Source: Paraburkholderia susongensis (GTDB lineage Bacteria; Pseudomonadota; Gammaproteobacteria; Burkholderiales; Burkholderiaceae). From it: a stretch of DNA of 64,000 nucleotides. Where the stretch lies: NCBI RefSeq assembly GCF_900177725.1, contig NZ_FXAT01000005.1:124001-188000 (forward strand). The letters run 5' to 3'. The notes under the pieces were generated by a model that was not told where the DNA came from, did not search any database, and saw only the letters and a program-made list of their open reading frames with translations. A program made the translations under genes and the position numbers. How positions within the stretch are numbered: the stretch's first letter is position 1; every line of letters begins with the position of its first letter. Positions 1 to 7,301 of this stretch are shown here, in pieces.

Positions 1-432
1 CACTTCGGAGATATAGGCAGCGGAGTTCAGCGTCAGCGCCGTTACGCCCGAGATCAGCGCCCCGTGGTTCTGCTTCAGGCTACGAGCCAGATCGCCGCTG
101 ATCAAAAGCCCGTGCACAGGATGGATGAACACCGGCATCACCGCGAAATGTATCAGCAGGATCTGCACGAATAACGGCGTGCCGCGAAAGAAGCTCACAT
201 AGGCCGTTGACGGCCAGCGCAGCAGATATTTGCACGCGGCCTGCCACGGCTGATGTCTCGTGTCGGCCAGCCGCGCCAGCGCCAACAGCAGGCCCAGGGC
301 GCAGCCCATCAGCACGCAGACCACGGTCGTGCCAACCGTGACCAGCGCCCCGTCCCAAAACAGTTGCCTGTACTCCACCAGGATGTCCGGGCGGAACCAC
401 CCGAACCACATGACCGGATTGCTGTCTTCCAT
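1..432 (-). CDS. Polar amino-acid ABC transporter permease, HisM type (3' end outside window)
   Basis: This is the first 144 codons of an inner-membrane permease of the His/Glu/Gln/Arg/opine family; the rest lies left of the window. The ATG at 432 opens a frame that stays open to base 1. The N-terminal part has a periplasmic/TM segment rich in V, L and G (residues about 28-50), followed by the family signature FFRGTPLFVQILL and, at the cut end, LTLNSAAYISEV, both typical of this permease class. It lies about 100 bases downstream of the solute-binding protein gene on the same strand, so the two very probably form one operon for uptake of a charged or polar amino acid. The exact substrate cannot be told. 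Confidence 0.9.
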   Translation of the reverse strand, partial: MEDSNPVMWFGWFRPDILVEYRQLFWDGALVTVGTTVVCVLMGCALGLLLALARLADTRHQPWQAACKYLLRWPSTAYVSFFRGTPLFVQILLIHFAVMPVFIHPVHGLLISGDLARSLKQNHGALISGVTALTLNSAAYISEV

Positions 433-442
433 GCTCGCTTTC

Positions 443-469
443 AATAAAACAGAAGGCCGCAGCGCGGCC
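443..469 (-). terminator. Hairpin plus T-run between binding-protein and permease genes
   Basis: Read on the minus strand, a GGCCGC/GCGGCC stem with a 3-base loop is followed by TTCTGTTTTATT. It sits after the binding-protein gene and just before the permease start, where a partial terminator would let the binding protein be made in excess. The stem is only six pairs, so it may be an attenuator rather than a full stop. Confidence 0.5.
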
Positions 470-535
470 AGGGGCTATTCTGCGGCGCGGGCGCGGGCGC
501 GGGTGTGGCCCGGCGCGCGCGAGTGCATCACGCCA

Positions 536-1297
536 TTACTGCGGCTTGTAGTCCTGGTTGAACCACTTCTTGTAGATCACGTTGTAGCTGCCATCTGCGC
601 GGATCGCAGCCAACCCGGCGTTGATCTTTTCCAGCAAGGCCTTGTCGCCCTTTCGCACCACAATCCCGTAGTATTCCTTAGGGAAATTTGCGTCTTCCAC
701 GGTCTTGAGGCCAGCAGTCTGCGATACCCGGTAGGCAATGACACCGTTGTCGCCAATTGCCGCATCCACACCGCCCGAAGCCAGTTCGGAAATAATGAGC
801 GGCGTGCTCTCGAAACGGCGGATATTCGGGTTGGTCTTGCCCACCTCACGGCTCATGACGTCGTCAGCCGTGGAGCCGCTCACCACGGAAACCTTCTTGC
901 CGTCCAGATCCTTCAGCGACTTCACCGGACTGTTCTTCGGCACGGCGATCAACTGGCGCGCATCGAAATAGGGTGCCGAGAAGTCGAAGCTCTGTTTGCG
1001 CTTATCGTTGATCGTGACACCGGAGATGACCATGTCCACATCTCCGTTGTCGAGCGACGCGAAGATGCTGGTGAACGGCGTATTCACAATACGCAGTTTC
1101 ATATGCTGCTGCCTGGCGATCGCATCGATGATGTCGATGTCGAAGCCTACGATCTGCTTGTCCTTGTTTTCAAACGCGAACGGTGTATAGGTGGCGCTCG
1201 ATGCCACAACCAGTTCGCGGTCTTCTGCGTGTGCGGCGGCAGACCAGATAGCACAGGCAGCCACCGAGGCGGCAAGGGTGAGGATGAATTTTTTCAC
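536..1297 (-). CDS. Polar amino-acid ABC transporter substrate-binding protein
   Basis: A periplasmic type-II binding protein of about 253 residues, family 3 (SBP_bac_3). A signal peptide starts with KKFIL and ends near AAAHA/ED. The mature protein shows TYTPFAFENKDKQIVGFDIDI, the usual amino-acid ligand-loop region, and later GVDAAIGDNGVIAYRV in lobe 2. I chose the GTG at 1297, which puts two lysines directly before the hydrophobic segment; a TTG at 1318 in the same frame would add seven residues but has no visible ribosome site. It is upstream of the permease, so it is the ligand-capture part of that importer. Substrate unknown, probably Arg, His, Glu or an opine-like compound. Confidence 0.9.
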   Translation of the reverse strand: MKKFILTLAASVAACAIWSAAAHAEDRELVVASSATYTPFAFENKDKQIVGFDIDIIDAIARQQHMKLRIVNTPFTSIFASLDNGDVDMVISGVTINDKRKQSFDFSAPYFDARQLIAVPKNSPVKSLKDLDGKKVSVVSGSTADDVMSREVGKTNPNIRRFESTPLIISELASGGVDAAIGDNGVIAYRVSQTAGLKTVEDANFPKEYYGIVVRKGDKALLEKINAGLAAIRADGSYNVIYKKWFNQDYKPQ

Positions 1298-1660
1298 AGC
1301 GGCGTCGCCCCGAGACAAGAAAAGTCGGAGAAGTATATAGCAATCCCCCAGGAAACCTACCGGCCCAAAAATGGTCTGCGCCCCCGCCAGGCTATGCCTC
1401 GAAGCTGGTCACGGTTCCGGCTTTCGAGGCGTTCCTATCAGGCGGATGGCAGGCTGCTCGCCACCCTGTGTCGCCGTGCCTTGGGGCTGCGAGTCGGGTG
1501 AACTGGGAGCTATGAAATATCAAGGGGGGAGGTTTCTTTCTCCAGACTCAGGTCGTGGAAATCCCGAGTCGCCTCGACGAGACCGGCCCCATGACGGCGG
1601 CCGGCCTCGCGCGAGTAAAAGCCGAAACGACGAAACAGCGCGTCGTCTTCGGACAGTCCC
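1298..1660. other. Intergenic stretch, no convincing gene
   Basis: No gene with a start, ribosome site and family signature is visible. The minus strand has TATATA (about 1335-1340) upstream of the binding-protein gene, a possible -10 element. Directly after the stop codon of the molybdenum hydroxylase gene, a minus-strand frame (about 1513-1655) reads like ordinary protein (FRRFGFYSREAGRRHG is part of it) but has no start of its own. It could be the tail of a decayed gene or chance in GC-rich DNA. Confidence 0.4.
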
Positions 1661-3871
1661 TCAGGCGGTCTTTGCCGATGCGGCAGGAAATGGCAGCGAC
1701 TGAATCCGCCTGCCGGTGGCCGCGAAGATCGCGTTCGCCACCGCCGGCCCGACCGGGGCGACACCCGGCTCGCCGACACCCGTCGGCGCTTCGCCCGACG
1801 GCACGATATGCACCTCGACCTTCGGCATCTCGGCGATTCGCAGCACCTGGTAGCCGTCGAAGTTGTTCTGCTCGACCTTGCCGTCCTTCAACGTGATCGC
1901 GCTGTGCAACACCGCGCCGAGACCGAAGCCGATACCGCCCTCCATCTGCGCGGCGATGACATCGGGATTGATCGGCGTGCCGCAATCCACCGCACAGACG
2001 ACACGTTCCACCTTCACGTTACCGTCCTTGTCGACGGAAACTTCCGCGACCTGCGCGACGAACGTCTTGAACGCCTCGGCCACCGCGATGCCGCGCCCGC
2101 GGCCTTTCGGCAACGGTTTGGCCGGGTCCCAGCCCGCTTTCTGCGCGGCGAGTTCGAGCACGACCCGCATGCGCGGTTCGTGCGCGAGCAGATCGCGGCG
2201 AAAGACGAACGGGTCCTTGCCTGCGGCATATGCGGCTTCGTCGATGAACGCCTCGACCGCAAATGCCGTGTGCGAACTGCCGACTACCCGCCACCACAAC
2301 ACGGGCACGCCGGTCTGCGTCGTGGTCAGTTCGACCGAGATGTTCGGAATCGCGTAGGCCACGTTGGCGGCCCCCTCCACGGACGTCCCGTCGATCCCGT
2401 TCTTGACCATCACGCTTGCGAACGGCGTGCCGGCGAGGATCGACTGGCCGACGATGCGATGCCGCCAGCCGACCAGCTTGCCGTCCGCGGTCAAGCCCGC
2501 GTCGAGCTTGTGGAAGTACATCGGCCGGTAGAGGCCGCCGTGGATGTCGTCCTCGCGGGTCCATTGCAGCTTGACCGGCGTGCCGTTCGCACCGAGCGCC
2601 TTCGCAATCGACACGGCCTCGACGATATAGTCCGAGCGCGTGTTCGCGCGCCGCCCGAAGCTGCCGCCCGCATACAGCGTGTGAATCTTCACCTGCTGCG
2701 GATCGAGCCCGGCCGTGCGCGCGGCGTTGCTCTGGTCGACGGTCTGAAACTGGTCGCCGGCCCAGATCTCACAGCTGTCGGAGGTGAGCTTGACGACGGC
2801 GTCGAGCGGCTCCATGGGCGCGTGAGCGAGATACGGGAATGTGTAGGTAGCCGAAATTTTCTTCGCCGCGCCCGCGAGCGCCTGTGTCGCGTCGCCTTCC
2901 TTGCGGGCGGATGCGCCGGGTTGCTCGGCGAGCTGCCGGTATTCGGCCATGATCGCGTCCGAGCTGCGTTTTTCGGCCTTCGAATCGTCCCATTCGACTT
3001 TCAGCGCGTCGCGGCCCTGCTTCGCCGCCCAGAAGCCCTTCGCGACCACCGCGACGCCGCCCGGCACCTGCACGACCGAGACGACACCCGGCACCGCTTT
3101 CGCTGCCGACGCATCGAACGACTTGACCGTCGCACCGAAAAGCGGCGGCCGCTGCAGTAGAGCGACCAGCATGCCGGGGAACGTCACGTCGAGCGTGAAC
3201 TGCGCGGTGCCGTCGGTTTTCGCCGGCACGTCGACGCGCGGCAGTTGATGGCCGATCAAACGAAAATCCTTCGGCGACTTGAGCGTGACCGTGTCCGGCA
3301 CCGGCAAGCGGGCCGCGGCCGACGCGAGCGATCCGTAGGTCGCGCTCCGGTTCGTGGCCGCGTGATGAACGCTGCCGTCGCGCGTCGTCAGTTCGGGCGC
3401 GGGCACCTTCCACTGCTCGGCGGCGGCGGAGACCAGCATGACGCGCGCTTTCGCACCGGCTTCGCGCAATTGCATCCACGAGTTGGCCATCGCCGAACTG
3501 CCGCCCGTCCCCTGGATCGTCCCGAACGCGAGATTCGCGTAGCGCTTCGCGTCGGCGGGCGCGCTTTCGACACGCACGTCCTGCCAGTTCGCATCCAGTT
3601 CCTCCGCGACGATCGTCGCGATACCGGTGTAAGCACCCTGGCCCATCTCGACGTGCTTTGCGATGACAGTGACGCTGTTGTCCGGAGCGACGCGCAGGAA
3701 CGCATTCGGCGCGAACGTCGCCTCGGGCATGGTGGCGGCGAGCGCGCGGCGGCCCGTGCCCGTCCATTCGAAGCCGATGGTAAGACCCACCGCCGCGACG
3801 GCGCCGGCTGCTTTCAGGAAGGTCCGGCGCGACGGGCGTACCGCATCCGTGAAATCGAGATCGGTCGTCAT
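1661..3871 (-). CDS. iorB: Molybdopterin-binding subunit of xanthine-dehydrogenase family (isoquinoline 1-oxidoreductase beta type)
   Basis: The large catalytic subunit, 736 residues, of a two-subunit molybdenum hydroxylase that inserts water-derived oxygen into N-heterocycles or oxidises aldehydes. The N-terminus carries a twin-arginine-like motif, SRRTFLK (residues 14-20), then a hydrophobic run, as in periplasmic IorB proteins. Cofactor regions follow, and near the C-terminus the family's catalytic glutamate appears in GVGEPG (about Glu701). Its ATG lies two bases after the stop of the small [2Fe-2S] subunit, so the two are co-translated. There is no separate FAD subunit, which fits the Ior class, where electrons go to a cytochrome or quinone partner. 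The substrate is not evident; N-heterocycles and aldehydes are both possible. Confidence 0.9.
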   Translation of the reverse strand: MTTDLDFTDAVRPSRRTFLKAAGAVAAVGLTIGFEWTGTGRRALAATMPEATFAPNAFLRVAPDNSVTVIAKHVEMGQGAYTGIATIVAEELDANWQDVRVESAPADAKRYANLAFGTIQGTGGSSAMANSWMQLREAGAKARVMLVSAAAEQWKVPAPELTTRDGSVHHAATNRSATYGSLASAAARLPVPDTVTLKSPKDFRLIGHQLPRVDVPAKTDGTAQFTLDVTFPGMLVALLQRPPLFGATVKSFDASAAKAVPGVVSVVQVPGGVAVVAKGFWAAKQGRDALKVEWDDSKAEKRSSDAIMAEYRQLAEQPGASARKEGDATQALAGAAKKISATYTFPYLAHAPMEPLDAVVKLTSDSCEIWAGDQFQTVDQSNAARTAGLDPQQVKIHTLYAGGSFGRRANTRSDYIVEAVSIAKALGANGTPVKLQWTREDDIHGGLYRPMYFHKLDAGLTADGKLVGWRHRIVGQSILAGTPFASVMVKNGIDGTSVEGAANVAYAIPNISVELTTTQTGVPVLWWRVVGSSHTAFAVEAFIDEAAYAAGKDPFVFRRDLLAHEPRMRVVLELAAQKAGWDPAKPLPKGRGRGIAVAEAFKTFVAQVAEVSVDKDGNVKVERVVCAVDCGTPINPDVIAAQMEGGIGFGLGAVLHSAITLKDGKVEQNNFDGYQVLRIAEMPKVEVHIVPSGEAPTGVGEPGVAPVGPAVANAIFAATGRRIQSLPFPAASAKTA

Positions 3872-3873
3872 GG

Positions 3874-4335
3874 TCAGGCCTTCAGGGTGGCAGCGGCTAC
3901 GTGAATGGCCGCGCGAATGCGGGTATAGGTCGCACAGCGGCAGATATTGCCGTTCATCGCGGCATCGATATCGGCGTCGGTGGGCGTGGCGTTATGTTCG
4001 AGCAAGGCCGTCGCGGACATGATCTGTCCGGACTGACAGTACCCGCACTGCGGCACCTGCAGCTTGACCCATGCGGCCTGGATCGCTTTCGCGGGCCGGC
4101 TTTCGATACCTTCGATGGTCGTGACGTGCTTGCCGGCGACGGCCGCGAGCGGCAGCACGCACGAGCGGGTCGCTTCGCCTTCCAGATGAACCGTGCAGGC
4201 GCCGCATTGCGCCATGCCGCAGCCGAACTTGGTGCCATGCAGGCCGACGTTCTCGCGGATGGCCCAGAGGAGCGGCATGGTGGGATCGGCATCGAGCGTA
4301 ACGTTCTTACCGTTGAGGACAAACGATGTAGACAT
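3874..4335 (-). CDS. iorA: [2Fe-2S] small subunit of isoquinoline-type oxidoreductase
   Basis: A 153-residue iron-sulfur subunit carrying two [2Fe-2S] clusters. The plant-ferredoxin-type cluster uses Cys39, Cys44, Cys47 and Cys59 (GCGMAQCGACTV then SCV); the second, all-helical cluster uses Cys97, Cys100, Cys132 and Cys134 (CGYCQSGQ and NICRCATY). All eight ligands are present. The start chosen is the ATG at 4335, preceded by GGAGAGG, giving the usual family length; longer in-frame starts upstream run into the regulatory region. It passes electrons from the molybdenum site of the subunit encoded immediately downstream. The AraC-type gene on the other strand is probably its regulator. Confidence 0.93.
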   Translation of the reverse strand: MSTSFVLNGKNVTLDADPTMPLLWAIRENVGLHGTKFGCGMAQCGACTVHLEGEATRSCVLPLAAVAGKHVTTIEGIESRPAKAIQAAWVKLQVPQCGYCQSGQIMSATALLEHNATPTDADIDAAMNGNICRCATYTRIRAAIHVAAATLKA

Positions 4336-4422
4336 GGAACCTCTCCGTGGGGAAAGCCCGGACTTGGCGCCGGGTGTACGCGGCAGTGTGTACCGGCTGC
4401 CTGCCGTTGTGCTTACACAATC

Positions 4423-4452
4423 CTGCAAATTTATTGAACAATGCTGCAAATT
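4423..4452. promoter_or_regulatory. Direct repeat CTGCAAATT x2, candidate AraC operator
   Basis: Two exact copies of CTGCAAATT start 21 bases apart (4423-4431 and 4444-4452) in the region between the divergent iorA and araC-type genes. Two direct half-sites about two helical turns apart are the classic layout of AraC-family sites. The stretch is also much richer in A and T than its surroundings. Binding is inferred, not shown. Confidence 0.5.
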
Positions 4453-4521
4453 CAACAGGCCAGCCGCGCTTGCCCGGCAGTGGTTGAGTATGCTCGATTC
4501 CATTCACGGATTTCCAGGCGC

Positions 4522-5466
4522 ATGAAACAGCCCTCTTCTCCGCTCGATCCTTCGGTGGCGCGCGAAACGGCGCGCTGCGAACTCGCCGCGCTCATCAGCC
4601 GCTTCGCGCCGGCGGACGGCGCCTATCAGACGGCGATCCCGTCGCTGACGTTCTACCGCTACTCGCAGCCCGCGGATCTCGGCTGCGGCGTGACGAGCTC
4701 CGCATTCGTGTTCGCGGCGCAGGGCGCCAAGCGGGTCATGGTCGCGGGGCAGGCGTACGACTACGATCACCTGCATTGCCTCGTGACGTCCGTCAATCTG
4801 CCGATGATGTCGCAGGTTACGCGGGCATCGTCCGACGCGCCTTATTTGTGCGTCAAGCTCACGCTAGACCCGCAGCGGATCGTCGAACTGGCCACGCAAC
4901 TGCGTTTGCCTGAACCGGATGCCGTATCGGCCGGCGAAGGCATCGCGGTGGCCCCGCTCTCGGCGCCGGTTTTCGATGCCGCACTGCGGCTCGTGCGATT
5001 GCTCGATACTCCGGGTGACATTCCCGTACTCGCACCGCTCATCGAAAAGGAACTGCTGTATCGCCTGATGACGAGCGAGCAAGGCAAACGGCTGCGGCAC
5101 GTCGCGGTGAACGGGAGCCAGACTTACCGGATCGCACGGGCGATCGAGTGGATCCAGAATCACTACGCCGAGCTTTTGCGGGTGGAGACGCTGGCACAGG
5201 CGGTGAACATGAGCGTGTCGTCGCTCCATCATCACTTCAAGAATGTCACGACGCTGACTCCGCTGCAGTACCAGAAGCAACTGCGGCTACACGAGGCGCG
5301 GAGATTGCTGCTCCGGCATAGCGGCGATGTCGGATCGGTGGCGATCCGGGTCGGGTATGACAGCCCTTCGCAGTTCAGCCGCGAATATAGCCGGCTCTTC
5401 GGCGCGCCGCCGCTTCGCGACGTCGCGCAATTGAGGCGGCGGGACGGGGTGGGGTTCGGGGAGTAA
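4522..5466 (+). CDS. AraC-family transcriptional regulator (AraC N-terminal domain type)
   Basis: A 314-residue regulator. The N-terminal half matches the AraC-type effector domain found in YqhC-like proteins (TAIPSLTFYRYSQP, then a VAGQAYDYD stretch). The C-terminal 100 residues hold the two helix-turn-helix motifs: AQAVNMSVSSLHHHFKNVT and the conserved second helix region AIRVGYDSPSQFSREYSRLFG. The ATG at 4522 was taken because the domain begins about 20 residues later; a longer frame from 4441 would read through the putative operator. It is divergent from iorAB, so it most likely activates that operon in response to the substrate or an aldehyde. The gene ends only six bases before a genomic scar. 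Confidence 0.9.
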   Translation: MKQPSSPLDPSVARETARCELAALISRFAPADGAYQTAIPSLTFYRYSQPADLGCGVTSSAFVFAAQGAKRVMVAGQAYDYDHLHCLVTSVNLPMMSQVTRASSDAPYLCVKLTLDPQRIVELATQLRLPEPDAVSAGEGIAVAPLSAPVFDAALRLVRLLDTPGDIPVLAPLIEKELLYRLMTSEQGKRLRHVAVNGSQTYRIARAIEWIQNHYAELLRVETLAQAVNMSVSSLHHHFKNVTTLTPLQYQKQLRLHEARRLLLRHSGDVGSVAIRVGYDSPSQFSREYSRLFGAPPLRDVAQLRRRDGVGFGE

Positions 5467-5472
5467 GCAGAG

Positions 5473-5571
5473 GACGATGAAGTTGCGCAGCTCGCTCACC
5501 ACCGTGTCATGCAGACGTTGCCGCTCGACTTTCGGAAGCACGGAAGCGGGTGAAGCATCGGTTGAATACAT
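5473..5571 (-). pseudogene. N-terminal remnant of a GntR/FadR-type regulator
   Basis: Minus-strand codons 1-33 read like the start of a GntR-family regulator: VERQRLHDTVVSELRNFIV is the typical first helix of the winged-helix domain. Beyond residue 33 the frame turns into a proline-rich reading of the antisense strand of the araC-type gene and shows no further similarity. So about 33 of a normal 220-250 residues remain. It is divergent from the aminotransferase fragment at 5607, with an operator-like palindrome between the two, as in intact regulator/target pairs. No ribosome site is clear in front of the ATG at 5571. Identification is from pattern memory, not a search. Confidence 0.6.
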
Positions 5572-5594
5572 TGAATATTACATTCAAAATTCAA
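5562..5594. promoter_or_regulatory. Operator-like inverted repeats TTGAAT/ATTCAA
   Basis: TTGAAT occurs at 5562 and 5571, and ATTCAA at 5582 and 5589. The inner pair forms TTGAAT-N5-ATTCAA (5571-5587). The element lies between the starts of the two truncated divergent genes and was probably the GntR-type operator of the lost pair. Confidence 0.55.
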
Positions 5595-5606
5595 CAGGAG
5601 AGACAA

Positions 5607-5696
5607 ATGCTGAAACCCGACTTCCATCCCGCCAGCCGTCATTTCCTGCAGATCCCCGGGCCGAGCCCGGTGCCGGACCGCATTCTGCGAGCCCTT
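5607..5696 (+). pseudogene. N-terminal remnant of a class-V aminotransferase (serine/alanine-glyoxylate type)
   Basis: The first 30 codons encode a peptide containing HFLQIPGPSPVPDRILRAL, the characteristic N-terminus of serine-glyoxylate or alanine-glyoxylate aminotransferases (about 400 residues when whole). A good ribosome site, AGGAGA, precedes the ATG at 5607. After residue 30 similarity stops and a 12-base tandem repeat follows before the LysR gene. So the start, leader and promoter survive while over 90 percent of the gene is missing. The frame remains open to 5789 and could give a 60-residue peptide, but nothing suggests it is functional. Confidence 0.7.
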
Positions 5697-5716
5697 TACC
5701 GCTGCGGGCCGCCGCT

Positions 5717-5752
5717 TGAGTCGCCGCCTGAGTCGCCGCCTGAGTCGCCGCC
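5717..5752. repeat. Three perfect tandem copies of TGAGTCGCCGCC
   Basis: A 12-base unit is repeated exactly three times with partial copies at either edge. It lies between the aminotransferase remnant and the LysR stop codon, right by the deletion junction. Three copies with no spacers do not make a CRISPR. Confidence 0.9.
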
Positions 5753-5782
5753 TGAATGGCCACGACACACACGGCTCGCCAG

Positions 5783-6679
5783 CTATTGATATGCCTTCTC
5801 CAGCGGTACGTGCTCACTGATGAAATCGATGAACGCGCGCAACTTCGGTGTGATATGTCTGCCGGACGGCCACAACAGTTGGAAGGTGTTGTGGTCGGTC
5901 GTGTATTCGTCCAGAACCGTCACCAGCCTGCCGTCATGGAGGGCATCGCGCACGCTGAAGTCCGACATGTAGGCAATCCCGAGACCTTCCAGCGCGAAGC
6001 ACAGGCGCGCCTCGTTGGTATTGCACGTCACTGCGGTGGCGAATTGCGCTTCGGGTTCATCGGCATCCCGCCGCAGTTGCCAGACCTGCAGCTTGCCGGT
6101 GTTCGGCATGCGGAACTGAATGCACGCGTGTTCAGCGAGCTGCGCTGGATTCGCCGGTTTGCCGCGGCGCTCGAAATAGTCCGGCGCGCCGACGAGCAGC
6201 ATCCGGAAAGAGCCCAATCGCCGCGAGGTCAACCGGGAATCCGCGACGTCGCCACTACGTACGACCGCATCGTAGCCTTCCTCGATCACGTCGACTTTCC
6301 GGTTATCAAAATCGAGATCAAGTTCGATCTCGGGATAACGCCGCTGAAACTCGACAAGCACAGGCAGAAAGGGTTCGCCGATCATCGGAAAGCCGATGCG
6401 CAACCGCCCTTTGGGGACCGCCGAGGCTTCGGACAGCTCTGCTTGCGCCGCGTCGAACTCCGCCAGAATGCGGCGTGCGCGTTCGACAAACATCTCGCCC
6501 TCGGCAGTCAGCGTAACGCTGCGTGTGCTTCGATGAAACAGCCTGACCCCGAGACTCTGCTCGAGACGCGTCACGCTTTTACCCACGCCGGAAGCTGAAA
6601 TACCCAGATTGCGGCCGGCAGCAACAAAGCTGCGTGTCTCCGCAGCCTGCACAAAAACATTAAGCGCAACGCTATCCAT
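5783..6679 (-). CDS. LysR-family transcriptional regulator
   Basis: A 298-residue LysR regulator. The winged helix-turn-helix occupies residues 1-60 (MDSVALNVFVQAAETRSF, then GISASGVGKSVTRLEQSLG and LFHRSTRSVTLTAEG), followed by a periplasmic-binding-like effector domain. I took the ATG at 6679 because it gives the standard family N-terminus; a further start 30 bases upstream would add an unusual ten-residue leader. The gene is divergent from the SnoaL-epimerase-SDR genes that begin at 6880, so these are its likely targets. It resembles the LysR subgroup that controls oxidoreductases and quinone reductases (CrgA/DhcR-like). Confidence 0.92.
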   Translation of the reverse strand: MDSVALNVFVQAAETRSFVAAGRNLGISASGVGKSVTRLEQSLGVRLFHRSTRSVTLTAEGEMFVERARRILAEFDAAQAELSEASAVPKGRLRIGFPMIGEPFLPVLVEFQRRYPEIELDLDFDNRKVDVIEEGYDAVVRSGDVADSRLTSRRLGSFRMLLVGAPDYFERRGKPANPAQLAEHACIQFRMPNTGKLQVWQLRRDADEPEAQFATAVTCNTNEARLCFALEGLGIAYMSDFSVRDALHDGRLVTVLDEYTTDHNTFQLLWPSGRHITPKLRAFIDFISEHVPLEKAYQ

Positions 6680-6879
6680 AGTCTCGCGGCATCTATTGCG
6701 CGGACACATTGTCCGCTCTATCGGGAACTCTACCCTACTTAATTCGCGCCCGGAAAGCCGTTACTTTTGCGTCATGCAGAAGTCGCGGCCGCTTTGCCGC
6801 TTCGGCCATCGCGACCTGGCGATCTCCATTCCCGCCGCACCGAATGTGCGACGGCAAACCAATGCCTGAACAGGAACTC

Positions 6880-7269
6880 ATGATGACAACCGGGCCAGAC
6901 CTTTTCGATCTCGCGCGCCAACTCGAAGACACACGTTGGCAACTGTTGCTGGATGCCGATGTCGACGCGCTAACCGACCTTGTATCCGACGATCTGCAAT
7001 TCGTGCATTCGAGTGGCCTGAAGGACGACAAGAAGCACTACCTCGACGCCATCCGGACGGGATCGGTGATCTATCGAAACGCCAATAGCCGTATCGAGAC
7101 CGTCGTGTCGCTTGGCGACCGGTCGTTCATCGCGAGCGGCGCCGTGAAAATGGAGGCGACCGTACGTGGAACCGAACGGAGTCTCCATTCGCTCTTCATG
7201 GTGGTGTGGCGCCGCGAGCAGGAAACATGGCGGCTTGTCGCCCACCAGACCACCTTGCTGCCGGCTTGA
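6880..7269 (+). CDS. SnoaL-like / DUF4440-type NTF2-fold protein
   Basis: A 129-residue protein with the NTF2 cone fold. Visible features are the N-terminal helix (LEDTRWQLLLDADVDALTDLV), the strand DDLQFVHSSGLKDDKKHYLDAI and a C-terminal TWRLVAHQTTLLP strand typical of DUF4440 proteins. ATG 6880 follows an AGGAA site at the proper spacing, so the long upstream extension is not used. Members act as small hydrolases, isomerases or ligand binders; no catalytic set can be named here. It starts a rightward set of four genes (SnoaL, epimerase, SDR, SnoaL) and lies divergent to the LysR gene. Confidence 0.8.
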   Translation: MMTTGPDLFDLARQLEDTRWQLLLDADVDALTDLVSDDLQFVHSSGLKDDKKHYLDAIRTGSVIYRNANSRIETVVSLGDRSFIASGAVKMEATVRGTERSLHSLFMVVWRREQETWRLVAHQTTLLPA

Positions 7270-7301
7270 GCGGCTATCTACGCACGCTAAAGGAACACAC
7301 T

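Noticed and set aside
1808..3160. Plus-strand frame of 450 codons
   Set aside because: Antisense of the molybdenum hydroxylase large subunit; the Arg/Asp/His-rich composition is typical of shadow frames.
5717..5752. Possible CRISPR repeat array
   Set aside because: The units are directly adjacent without spacers, so this is a simple tandem repeat.
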